Assembly (NCBI RefSeq): GCF_947179515.1
Contig: NC_067485.1
Span: 11,536,096 to 11,600,095, forward strand
Direction of reading: 5' to 3'
From: Apodemus sylvaticus
Taxonomy: Eukaryota; Chordata; Mammalia; Rodentia; Muridae
DNA: 64,000 bases
The notes beneath the pieces are model-generated. The model was given only the letters and a program-made list of their open reading frames with translations. It did no database searches and was not told where the DNA came from. Each line of letters starts with the position of its first letter. Position 1 is the first letter of the stretch. A program made the translations under genes and the position numbers. This document shows positions 23,626 through 32,854 of this stretch, one piece after another.

Positions 23626-23818
23626 AACCTTTAAAAAACCTGTTTATATATTTCATCTGCAAGTCCACCTCTGCACCCCCTGCATGCCTGGTGACTAAAG
23701 AGGCCAGCAGAGGACATGGGATCCCCTGATACTAGAGTGCTGGATGGTTGTGAGCTGCCCATCAAACTGGCCCTCCAGATCAGCCAGTGTGCTTAACCAC
23801 TTAGCCACCTCTCCAGCA
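23626..23818 (-). mobile_element. B3 SINE
   Basis: Reverse-complement B3: plus strand shows GGCCAGCAGAGGACATGGGA, 'gctggatggttgtgagctgccc' and AACCACTTAGCCACCTCTCC. The B3-specific long 3' half (TGCATGCCTGGTG) distinguishes it from B2. Confidence 0.88.
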
Positions 23819-23984
23819 ACTAAACCGGAAGCTCCGGCAGCATGTGTCCACCTCCTAAGTGCCCGCATTGCAATCACATGATACTGCTCTGATGTTAGGA
23901 ATCCAAACTCGGACCAGCGTGCCTACGGGAAAACACTTTATTGACTAAGCCAGGCCCCCCTAAGCCCTTACTTTTTATTTACTT

Positions 23985-24040
23985 ACGTATTTGGTTTTCT
24001 GAGACACATTTTAACTCACTAGAGAGCCCAGGCTGACAGG

Positions 24041-24042
<2 letters not shown>
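23985..24042 (-). mobile_element. B1 fragment
   Basis: Plus strand 'ttggttttctgagacacattttaactcactagagagcccaggctgaca' resembles the reverse-complement B1 3' half. The stretch 23880-23960, with a 'ccaaactcggaccagcgtgcctacgg..cactttattgactaagcc' segment, may be a further B4-type SINE remnant. Confidence 0.5.

Positions 24043-24074
<32 letters not shown>
24043..24074. repeat. (TG)n microsatellite
   Basis: Sixteen TG units. Confidence 0.96.
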
Positions 24075-24075
<1 letters not shown>

Positions 24076-24084
24076 ACCTATACA

Positions 24085-24215
24085 ACAACAATGAAGAGGC
24101 CAACAATTTGAGAGAGGATTTGGAGAGAAGGGAGGAGGAGGAACGGCAATGAGATAATACAATACCCATGTGTGCGGTTTTTAAATAAAAAATGATTACA
24201 TTAAAAAGAAAGAAA
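24085..24215 (+). mobile_element. Possible L1 (Lx-type) 3' end
   Basis: Purine-rich 'ggatttggagagaagggaggaggaggaacggcaatgagataatac' followed by TTTTTAAATAAAAAATG and A-rich sequence recalls the 3' UTR end of old rodent L1 elements. No ORF2 sequence is joined to it. Confidence 0.4.
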
Positions 24216-25062
24216 TCATCACCTATGCCTCTGGTTTTAAAACATTCTTTTAATATAAAAGTATTTATAAGAAATGGAGTGATAAGAAGAGCCCATGGAA
24301 ATCACTGGTGGGGACAGCCACATCAAGAAGTAGTAAGTGTGTGGCGGCCATGAGGAAAACCACCTCCTGCCATCCGTGACATCCTCGTTGGTACCACTTC
24401 CGGGAACCAAAGATCCTCACCCACATAGTGAGAGCAGAAGAGGGGCTCTGCCTGAGGTATTTTCCACCCAGAGAAACCTCAAACGGCTCAGAGAATATTT
24501 TTTTACACTTAAAAAAATTGCCAAATACTAACAGAATGCCAACAATGGAGTCTTCACACCACGCAGCAAATGCCACATCACACAGACAGGCTTTGGGAGC
24601 TGCAGGAGCAGGGAAGGCCTGCCCTCCTGGAGAGGTAGGCTTCCCACCCTGAAAGAGAAGTTTTCCAAATGCCCCACCAGGGGGCCTGCGGGCCACTGAG
24701 AGGAAGGCACAAGACTATGACCCACACCCTGGCCTCGCAGGCACTGAATATGTTATTCCAAGCAATTTTCAAAGTATTTGTTGAAATGACAGACTTTCTT
24801 TGGAAAGCCGGTGTTTGCACTGTTTAAACGGCAGTAAGTCTAGAAGGTCATGGTGGCCTCTGGAATCCAAACCTCTCCTTGCATCTTAGTAAAACAAAAC
24901 CGAGACCAACAAGGCACACATGATCGAGCCTTCAGAGTTAGTGGGATTCATATATGACTATACATTTGAAATTACATGTGAGATGTAAGTGGCGAGTGCC
25001 CGCAGAACTGCATGCCTGGGATGGTGGAGGGCAGTAACAGAGATTCCCGAGGAGGCTCCAGG
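24216..25062. other. Conserved-looking single-copy block
   Basis: Repeat-free for about 850 bp. It mixes GC-rich segments with AT-rich segments (TTTTTTTACACTTAAAAAAA). No coding frame is convincing. Confidence 0.3.
24674..24685 (+). promoter_or_regulatory. CTCF-like core motif
   Basis: CCACCAGGGGGC matches the central CTCF core (CCASYAGRKGGC) at every position. Flanking bases are less typical (CT instead of RS after the core). The site lies in repeat-free, conserved-looking DNA (24240-24850). Occupancy is unknown. Confidence 0.45.
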
Positions 25063-25172
25063 AAAGCCAGGCTTGGTGGCACCTGCCTGTAATCCCAGCA
25101 CTGGGGTCTGGGGTTCAAGGACCCTCTGGGCTATGTAGCAAGCAAGACCTTGCCTCAAGAAAACAAACGCAC
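25063..25172 (+). mobile_element. Old B1 SINE
   Basis: GCCAGGCTTGGTGGCACCTG, CTGTAATCCCAGCACTGGGG, GGGCTATGTAGCAAGCAAGA and TTGCCTCAAGAAAAC appear in B1 order. It is shorter and more divergent than the 12.8-kb copy. Confidence 0.85.
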
Positions 25173-26320
25173 GTCCATGGGGGATGGGGGTTGAAGCAAC
25201 ACAAAGGCAAACAGAATCATTCAGAAGGGGAAAATCCAATACTGAGTAAAATCATGAACCTAAGGCTCAGCTTACTGTTTCGGTTTTGTTATTTGAACAA
25301 CAGCAGGGCTGGGCCCGACAACAGGAGTATAGCAGAATTTTCCCCCAATTTGTTGTATTTAAATATTAATACAACAAGAAGCCTGTGATTGGATAGGGAA
25401 AAGGGGTGGAGCTAAGAGAGAAAGGGACAGGAGAGAAAGAGGAAGGAAAATGGAGGAAGAGAAAGATAACCCAGATCCGCGGGGCTTTGAATAGCCACAG
25501 GTAGCTATGAATATCTTATAAGGGATGGATAATTACAGGACACTTTGTCCAGTCTAGGTGGGTAGCTTGCATCAATATCAATTGGCTTTGAGTTCACCGT
25601 GTGGCCGTTTTGTAGTGTGAGAATTTACTGATACAAATCTGACTGATAAATTACAAGCCTCTAGAGTTTTGATTTTACTGGGTCACTGGGATTTGGGACC
25701 ACTGACCACAGTGGGCAGAGGGCTGGGAACGTGAGCAGAATCCGCAGCAGGAGAACTGCGAGATGGGCGGTCTCTGCTTGGGGCTAGCCATGGAGGCCGT
25801 GGCGGGGTCACAGGGGCCCAAGAGTAGCCAGTGATAGTGCAGGATGGTACAGTTTTTATTATTTCCCACAACACAGGAGAACATCATTGCTTTTGAGAAG
25901 AGGAAATTAATTGAGAAAAGCTATTTCCCTTCAGCTTAGGGATGTAGCCATAAAGGGCAGGGGTAGGGGCACACTGAGTCCTTGCCCCTCTCCACTAGCC
26001 ACTGAACAAATTACACTTCAATACACTAACGAAAGGGACAGTCTTGAAACACCCTGCAAAACACCTAGGCATGGTGGGGGGGGGGAGGTGGGGGGGTCTC
26101 AAGCTTAGCTCTGTCAAAAGCTGCTGCAATAAAAAATAGAGAAAAAAATACAAGGGTAATATTTTGCCCAGTGAAAACTCTGCACCCAGAAGTCAAGTAA
26201 AGATGAAGTAAAATGTAACATAATATCCCAAACCAAGTTAAATATTATAAAACCCAGATTTGAAGTTTAGGAAAAGCAACAAAATCCACTCCTTGGCCTT
26301 TCAGCTAAGATCCAGGGCAT
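25173..26320. other. Single-copy sequence with G-run
   Basis: Nothing coding recognised. A poly(G) patch lies at 26073-26097 (two runs of nine or more and seven G). The last 250 bases before the minisatellite are A-rich and may be degraded LINE sequence. Confidence 0.35.
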
Positions 26321-27435
26321 TTCCTGCTCTCAGTAGGTACTTCCTGCCATTAGTAGGTACTTCCTGCCTTCCTCAGTGGGTACTTCCTGCATTCCTCAGT
26401 GGGTACTTCCTGCCCTCCTCAGTGGGTACTTCCTGCCCTCCTCAGTGGGTACTTCCTGCTCCCCTCACTGGGTACTTCCTGCTCTCCTCAGTGGGTACTT
26501 CCTGCCCTCCTCAGTGGGTACTTCCTGCTCCACTCACTGGGTACTTCCTGCTCTCCTCAGTGGGTACTTCCTGCCCTCCTCAGTGGGTACTTCCTGCCCT
26601 CCTCAGTGGGTACTTCCTGCTCCCCTCACTGGGTACTTCCTGCTCTCCTCAGTGGGTACTTCCTGCCCTCCTCAGTGGGTACTTCCTGCTCTCCTCAGTG
26701 GGTACTTCCCGCTCTCCTCAGTGGGTACTTCCTGCCCTCCTCAGTGGGTACTTCCTGCTCCCCTCACTGGGTACTTCCCGCTCTCCTCAGTGGGTACTTC
26801 CCACTCTCCTCAGTGGGTACTTCCTGCCCTCCTCAGTGGGTACTTCCTGCTCCCCTCACTGGGTACTTCCTGCCCTCCTCAGTGGGTACTTCCCGCTCTC
26901 CTCAGTGAGTACTTCCTGCTCTCCTCAGTGGGTACTTCCCGCTCTCCTCAGTGGGTACTTCCCACTCTCCTCAGTGGGTACTTCCTGCCCTCCTCAGTGG
27001 GTACTTCCTGCTCCCCTCACTGGGTACTTCCTGCCCTCCTCAGTGGGTACTTCCCGCTCTCCTCAGTGGGTACTTCCTGCTCTCCTCAGTGGGTACTTCC
27101 CGCTCTCCTCAGTGGGTACTTCCCACTCTCCTCAGTGGGTACTTCCTGCTCTCCTCAGTGGGTACTTCCTGCTCTCCTCAGTGGGTACTTCCTGCTCTCC
27201 TCAGTGGGTACTTCCTGCTCTCCTCAGTGGGTACTTCCTGCTCTCCTCAGTGGGTACTTCCTGCTCTCCTCAGTGGGTACTTCCTGCTCTCCTCAGTGGG
27301 TACTTCCTGCCCTCCTCAGTGGGTACTTCCCGCTCTCCTCAGTGGGTACTTCCTGCTCTCCTCAGTGGGTACTTCCTGCTCTCCTCAGTGGGTACTTCCT
27401 GCTCTCCTCAGTGGGTACATCCTGCTCTGGAGCAG
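26321..27435 (+). repeat. 23-bp minisatellite, 46 units, with 7-unit higher-order repeat
   Basis: Two 20-bp founder-like units (26321-26340 and 26341-26360) precede 46 exact-length 23-bp units (26361-27418), then a broken unit. There is not one indel across 1058 bp. The constant part is GGTACTTCC plus CTCA(G/C)TG; the middle varies: type A TGCCCTC (12 copies), B TGCTCTC (16), C TGCTCCC with CACTG (6), D CGCTCTC (7), E CACTCTC (3), and two unique first units. Units 21-27 and 28-34 read A-C-A-D-B-D-E twice and differ by one base. Units 35-41 are seven identical B units. Long plus-strand frames (411, 370, 222 and 169 codons) exist because the main unit types have no stop in any forward frame; they are not evidence of a gene. 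Confidence 0.98.
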
Positions 27436-28049
27436 GATGTGGAACAGAGGCTTGCTGCCCCCCACCCCCACTCCACACCCCCTGGTAGTTTGTAACAGTG
27501 CACTCCTCAGGAGAAATTACCAAACAATGCCACCCCCTGCCCAATCAACAACTAGAATCACATATTTAAAAGTAAGAATGAAAGAGATTTTGATAAGGAA
27601 GAAACAGAACTGGGGTTGATATATTTTGGGGGAAAATAAAGAATAAAAAGTCAAAACTTCTACGGAAATAAAGAACAAATTACAGCATGTCCGAAACAGA
27701 TGGGCTCAGATTAAATTTCACTAAAGAACATTTCTGAGAGGAAGTGAGAAAGAATCCTAAAGCGACAGGAACCAAGCTGCTGAAATACAAGGCAGGCAAC
27801 GAAGGTGTAAGCAAAAAATAAGCGGAGAACACCAAGAAAAAAAAATAATGATCTAGGAATACTATTTGCTTATATATGACATGTGCTCGTCAATGCATGG
27901 AGAAAGCCCACTGCACCGAAATTGATTGGCAGTGCACACATCTGAAATATACTCTCGTAAGACCAGGAGATATTAATAACAGGGGCAATAAAGAATACCA
28001 AGTCATATAGGAAGAACGTTCAAATACTTATTCAGGAAAGAGACTCAGG

Positions 28050-28050
<1 letters not shown>
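27436..28050. other. A-rich unassigned sequence
   Basis: Adenine-rich (AAATAAAGAATAAAAAG, AAGCAAAAAATAAGCGG). It could be heavily decayed L1, but no ORF2 motif can be traced. Confidence 0.3.
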
Positions 28051-28088
<38 letters not shown>

Positions 28089-28280
28089 TCAGCAGTTGGG
28101 AGAACTGGCTGCTCTTCGAGAGACCCGGGTTCGGTTCCCTAGCTCCTGCGTGGTGCCACACAACCCGCTCAAACTCCAGCCCCAGGGAATCTGATACCCT
28201 CCACAGCTTCTTCAGGTGTCAAGCACACACATGGCGCACAGACACACAGGTAGGCAAAACAGTCGCAAGTATAAAATAGT
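28051..28280 (+). mobile_element. B3 SINE with internal (TG)n
   Basis: A (TG)n run at 28052-28087 replaces part of the 5' end. Then CAGCAGTTGGGAGAACTGGC, GACCCGGGTTCGGTTCCC, ACACAACCCGCTCAAACTCC, 'ccagggaatctgataccctcc', and the ACACACATGGCGCACAGACA 3' half identify B3. Confidence 0.88.
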
Positions 28281-28660
28281 TTAAAAGAGAAACCAGGCTG
28301 ATAGGATTTCCTAAGAACGGCACAGGCCGAGCAGGAGTGTGAGCACGGCCTGAAGGCGCAGGGACGATGGCGCACACGTTCACACCTATCTGTCCCCATC
28401 AGCCAGAGGACTGGGACTTCAGATAAGGCCTGGTGAGGACAGCTCAGGGCAGAAGTGACAGACACGTGACTGATGACCTGGGGACGGTATTGAAAGATTC
28501 CGTCACCATGATACCTTCTGAGAGTACAAAAGTGTAGCCTTAAAAACAGCAGCAAACTAAAGCGGGAGGAGCCAGAAGCTACCACACCAAACCGTCAGCG
28601 CACACGGCAAAGGTTTAGTAAGGAACGGAAAAGCGGGCGCTGCTATTAACGCGTCAGGGA
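28281..28660. other. Single-copy sequence between two B3 copies
   Basis: About 380 bp without recognisable repeat or exon. Confidence 0.35.
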
Positions 28661-28866
28661 GGCTGGAAGGGTGGTGCAGTGGTTAAGAGCACGAGCTGCT
28701 CTTGCGGAGCCTCGGGCTTCAGGTCCCAGCGCCCACGTGGAGGCTCGAATCTCTTTATCTCTAAGTCAAGGTTCCGGAAGTCTGGTGCCCCCTTCCGGCC
28801 TCTGTGGGCAATGCATACACGCAATACATAGATGTAGGCAAACACACATCTAAAATAAGAATAAAT
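28661..28866 (+). mobile_element. B3 SINE
   Basis: AGTGGTTAAGAGCACGAGCT, 'gagcctcgggcttcaggtcccagcgcccacgtgg', 'ggtgcccccttccggcctctgtggg' and GTAGGCAAACACACATCTAA are in B3 order, followed by an AAAATAAGAATAAAT tail. Confidence 0.92.
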
Positions 28867-29841
28867 CTCTCTCTCTTTTTTAAGAAAAAATATGAATATA
28901 ATAGCAGCAACAGGATCAAAGCCACGAGCATTCTTGAACGCTAGGAGATTCTGACCATGAGACTAAGCCACAAACATGAGCCTGATACACGGCCCCGAGC
29001 CGGCCTCTTAGCTGGCGGGTGCACGGCACAGACAGAGCTGGACCCAGACAGACACATCGCCCCAACAATGGACACGTCTCCAGTGCAGCCAGATGAGAGG
29101 GAACCGAAAGGAGGCTTGAGCACCAGAAAAGGCAGGCAGAGACCTGCTGCCGTATATCTAGAAAATGCTACAGAAAAATTATAAAACTCGGAAAGTCTTC
29201 AAATGTTTGAAAACTCTTCTATACTCGTACTTTTATGTGGTTTGTAACTCCTCGTGTTTTCCGAATGAAGAACTTTAAACGGAAAATTTTATTCATTTAA
29301 AAGTAAGGATAAATATGCCAATATAAAGAGCATATTTTCAAATATCTGTAAACAAAAATTGTGGTGAAGGTTTTCTATTTTCATGACTGTTTTTTGCTAT
29401 CCAGAGAGCTTTTCATATCATATCCTGCAACCATATGCTGAAGAGAAAATTAAGAGGACATATTCTTAGTGTCGTTATGAAATGGCTTTGGCCTCCTTAA
29501 TCCACTAACGGTATCTCAGGCCATGGGTACCTAGAACCCATACTGAACTAAGACACACAAAATAATTCAACATATGAGGAAGACATTGGGACATAAAATT
29601 AATACCAAAACACAGCAGCCCATGCAAGCACAGGTAACACGAGTAACGCAACATAATAGAAGAAAAATTTACAGTAGCCGTAAGAAATGGAATTTTTGTA
29701 TTAAACTAAACAAGAAATGTTGAAATTAATTTTACATGAAGAAAACTATACATTATACTGTGTTAATGTACAGTTAAGTTAATGGATTTTTCCCTCAGTT
29801 AATTTGCAAACTTATTAAGATCTTTTAAAAATCAAAGGCCC
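28867..29841. other. AT-rich unassigned sequence
   Basis: AT-rich unique or very old repeat DNA. No exon or family recognised. Confidence 0.35.
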
Positions 29842-29997
29842 CAGGCTGTGGAGATGACTGAGCAGTTAATAGCAGTATTGAGACCCTAGCTTAGTTTCCA
29901 ACACACACCAGGCTCACAACTGTTTGTGACTTTGGCTTCAAGAGATCTGATGCCCTCTTCCCGTCTCTATGAGTACTGCACTCCTATGCACCTACCC

Positions 29998-30052
<55 letters not shown>

Positions 30053-30090
30053 TACACACTTTTTTTTAAAAAAAAATAAAGTATCTTTTT
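29842..30090 (+). mobile_element. B3 SINE with (CA)n expansion
   Basis: 'aggctgtggagatgactgagcagttaatagcagta', 'caggctcacaactgtttgtgac', 'gagatctgatgccctcttccc' and then an extended (CA)21 at about 29999-30041 within the B3 CA-rich 3' region. More divergent at the 5' end than its neighbours. Confidence 0.85.
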
Positions 30091-30307
30091 GGAACTAGAT
30101 AAGCTGATATTAAGGCTCATGGTTCACACAGAAAATAGCATGCAAGCATGAAAACAAAATAGCTACAAAAACTGGAATTGAGCTTTTTTAAAATTTGGAG
30201 TCCTGATATGAAGCCATTGCATGAAGCTGTGAAAGAGAAGCCTGGGTTTCAGTAGAGATACGGGATGTCAGAGATACCAGGGGAGGGCAGAAACAAGGAG
30301 CAGGACC

Positions 30308-30513
30308 AGAGAGAGAGGTGGGGGGGGGGGGGAGAGGGGAGGGGGAGAGGAGAGGGGAGGGGGAGAGGGGGAGGGAGGGAGAGAGGGGGAGGGAGTGAGG
30401 GAAAGAGGAAGAGAGAAAGTGAGAGAAAGAGGGAGGGAGGGGAGGGAGGGAAGAAGGGAGAAAGAGAGGAAGACAGGGAAGGAGGGAGGGAGGGGGAGGG
30501 AGGGAGGGAGGGG

Positions 30514-30544
<31 letters not shown>

Positions 30545-30545
30545 G
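30308..30545 (+). repeat. 238-bp purine tract (GGGA/GA)n
   Basis: Only five pyrimidines (30319, 30396, 30420, 30474, 30538) interrupt 238 bases of G and A. It includes a run of 13 G, GGGA arrays and a terminal (GA)n. Candidate for triplex and G-quadruplex structure. The Gly/Arg/Glu-rich frames of 118-167 codons here are artefacts. Confidence 0.97.
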
Positions 30546-30899
30546 TTTCAGTCAACAAAGATGGAGGGAGGGTCAGAACCATCCAAGCCTTTGGCACCTG
30601 CGGCAGATCCTGGACATGGGGCAGAGTGCAGAGGTTTCCCTACCATGTTCTGCTTGCCTTTGGCCCAGGCTTTCCTCGCTGTGCCCATATCCCTCTCATT
30701 TGGAATGGGGATGTATATTCTGTACCATTATATATTATAAGTATATATTAACCTGGGGTAACAGTTAAGATAGTGTCTGCGAAGAGAGTTAGGGGCTTTG
30801 CGCAGATTCGAGACTGCTCACGAAGGTCTCACGGGAGCCATGAGCCAGCCTCTGGGTGCCTGGTGAAGAATGCGGAGTTGAATAGGAAACGCCCCCCAT
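30546..30899. other. Unassigned sequence
   Basis: No family recognised. The right part may be the diverged 5' portion of the following LTR. Confidence 0.3.
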
Positions 30900-31165
30900 T
30901 TATGGTCGTCTGATCGAACAGCTGGTCCCAGTGGATTTGAGAAGGTTAGGAAAATTGCTGGACAAGGTACGTCCGCGGGGTGCGGGCTTTGAAGTGGGCT
31001 CCGCCTCCTCGGAGCAGTGATTGGCCAGTTCTCTGCTCCACGTCTTCCACTCCATGGTGGATGCTAGCCTTCTGGAACTGTAAGCAAAAATAAGCCCCTT
31101 CGTCCCCAAGTTATTTTTGATTGCGTTATTTTATCAGAGTCAGAGAAAAGCAGCCAATACAGAGA
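30900..31165 (+). mobile_element. ORR1/MT-type MaLR LTR, 3' portion
   Basis: GGGCTTTGAAGTGGGCTCC, a 'ctccatggtggatgctagccttctggaactgtaagcaaaaataagcccctt' segment and the end 'gcgttattttatcagagtcagagaaaagcagccaatacag' match the 3' half of ORR1/MT LTRs. The sequence has an unusually high CpG count for a MaLR. Confidence 0.78.
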
Positions 31166-31544
31166 CCTTCTGACCAGTGGCTCCTGAAGATTAGACAGAC
31201 CGGTTTAAACTAGATTCTTTCCTTGCATCCTACACACAAGGAAGTGCCAGGAGAACCAGCGAGATCAGTGTAGAATGCAAATCCTGCCGTAACTCGAGCA
31301 GAGCTTTTGAATTATAAATCCATATCAGAATGAAATCAGATTGATTCTGACATTAAAAAATCAGATTGATAACTGGCATTAAAATTTTTTTGGAAAGCAG
31401 AAATAAAACAAGAAAGAGTAAAGTCTGAGTAGGAGGAAGTGTTTGCTGGCGCTCTGTGTCACAGGTAAGGAGCTTTAATGGACTTCCTTTAAAACTGTAT
31501 AGAAGTGGACAGAGACGTAACAAGACATCCCAAAAGGAAGATGT
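31166..31544. other. Unassigned sequence
   Basis: AT-rich; possibly more of the old L1 that becomes recognisable to the right. Confidence 0.3.
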
Positions 31545-31852
31545 AAGAAATCTATGAAGAAAATGTCCACAGAGACACCCATGCATAACCAGAGAGATGC
31601 AAACTAAGACTTCCTGGCTATTTCTCGCCCATCAGGCTACCAAACCTCCATAGTCTTAGCTCCAAGCAGGGCTGGCGAAGCTCTAAAGACGCAGGTCTTC
31701 CCTTACGTTGCTAGTGAGGATGGACCTTATACATCCCTATGAAGAGGTGGGCAAGTCTGACATAACTACATAGTCACTGGCCATGACTCCATAACCGCAC
31801 TTAAAGAAGTCACCCTAAAGAGACACCGCCACAGAGAACATGCCACATGCAA
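31545..31852 (+). mobile_element. Ancient L1 (L1M-type) ORF2/3' fragment, left part
   Basis: 'accagagagatgcaaactaagacttcctggctatttctcgcc', 'gggctggcgaagctct' and 'cttacgttgctagtgaggatggacctt' parallel the old L1 passage that reads 'gggaaatgcaaattaaaac..', 'gctggcgaggatgtgg' and 'cactgctggtgggaatgtaaattgg'. It is interrupted by a B1. Confidence 0.6.
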
Positions 31853-31990
31853 GCTGGGAAAGGTGGCAGGCGCTCGCACTCTTAGCACTCAGGAGGCCGA
31901 GGCAGGAAGATTCCGACTCTGCGGCCAGCCTGGGCTACGTAGCTGGACCATGTGTATGTAGTGGGACCATGTGTCAAGACAAACAAAAAA
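31853..31990 (+). mobile_element. B1 SINE inserted in old L1
   Basis: AAAGGTGGCAGGCGCTCGCA, CTTAGCACTCAGGAGGCCGA, GCGGCCAGCCTGGGCTACGT and a tail GACAAACAAAAAAC define a B1. A short internal duplication (GGACCATGTGT twice) replaces the usual 'gagaccctgtctca'. Confidence 0.88.
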
Positions 31991-32383
31991 CATGATAAAC
32001 CCACATTCCTTCACTGCAGAATAGTATTAGAAACTCCCTAAGTTCTCAGACACAGGAAAAAAAACTTGATGGGAACAACAAAAGCCAACTGTGTTGTATT
32101 CGTGGAGAAGTAATATGCTGTGGCTTAAAAATAAAGAAAAACATCTGAATTGCTATGAAATAATTTATAAAGTATATTGCTTATTATACAACATATCATA
32201 TATATCAATCAAAGTTGAAAGGACTATATGTGTGTGTGTGTGTGTGTGTATACACCTCATATGCATACCTTTTGTAAAAAGGAACAAAAAGTACCTGTTT
32301 GCTTGGTTTTGCAGAAAGAAAAGCATAGTAATTAAAAATGGCCGGCATATTTCTCCTAAAAGTTTGAAAAAGAAACTAGCCTT
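31991..32383 (+). mobile_element. Ancient L1 (L1M-type), right part
   Basis: Resumes after the B1: 'gatgggaacaacaaaagccaactgtgttgtattcgtggagaagtaatatgctgtggcttaaaaa' follows the old L1 text 'ggatggttaaataaattatggtacatccatacaatggaatactatgcagccattaaaaa'. A (TG)n run sits at about 32228-32249. Confidence 0.55.
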
Positions 32384-32519
32384 TTAAAAAAATGATTGCT
32401 TTATTTATTTATTTTGTGTATATGAGCACACTGTAGCTGTACTGATGGTTGTGAGCCACCATGTGGTTGCTGGGATTTGACCCCAGGACCTTCAGAAGAG
32501 GAATCAGTGTTCTTAACCA
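32384..32519 (-). mobile_element. B2 SINE, left arm of inverted pair
   Basis: Plus strand has the B2 tail end (TTTATTTATTTATTTTGTG), GATGGTTGTGAGCCACCATG, TGGTTGCTGGGATTTGACCC and ends TCTTAACCA. The 5' end of the element abuts the next B2. Confidence 0.93.
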
Positions 32520-32520
32520 G

Positions 32521-32672
32521 GTGATGGCTCAGTGGTTAAGAGCACTGACTGCTCTTCCAGAGGTCCTGAGTTCAATTCCCAGCAACCACATGGTGGCTCA
32601 CAACCATCTGCAATGGGGTCTGACACCCTTTACTGTCTAAAGGGAGAAATGGTGAATACATTAAAAAAAGTC
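32521..32672 (+). mobile_element. B2 SINE, right arm of inverted pair
   Basis: GATGGCTCAGTGGTTAAGAG (A box), GAGGTCCTGAGTTCAATTCC (B box), CAGCAACCACATGGTGGCTC and 'acaccctttactg' mark a B2 with a shortened tail. Positions 32533-32608 pair with 32444-32519 across a 13-base loop, at 67 of 76 positions. Confidence 0.94.
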
Positions 32673-32780
32673 TCTTCTTTTAAATCCCTTTCTGTGTCTC
32701 TCGTCCCTCACTCCAGAGATAACCAGCTTGCTCCCCTCTGGCCCTTTTCTTCCTGTGACTTTTAGTTTTTGTTTTTTTTT

Positions 32781-32854
32781 AAACAGGATTTCACATGCAT
32801 ATGCCTTTAAACATGCATATGCTTTTTAAACAGGATGCACATGCATATGCCTTT
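32781..32854 (+). repeat. 47-bp local duplication with ATGCATATGC motifs
   Basis: AAACAGGAT(TT)CACATGCATATGCCTTT occurs from 32781 and again from 32828. An extra ATGCATATGC lies between them (32813-32822), so three copies of this POU-type palindrome lie within 56 bases. Confidence 0.9.

Noticed and set aside
26321..27435. CRISPR array
   Set aside because: Units are directly adjacent with no unique spacers, and the host is a mammal.
27476..27490. CTCF-like motif on the minus strand after the minisatellite
   Set aside because: Two mismatches to the core, including a T in place of the conserved C after the G run.
26260..27495. 411-codon open frame as a novel repetitive secreted or membrane protein
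   Set aside because: It exists only because the 23-bp unit types that make up the array lack forward stops; the other two frames are also open and no exon signals are visible.
30265..30768. Gly/Arg/Glu-rich 167-codon protein
   Set aside because: Produced by the purine tract at 30308-30545.
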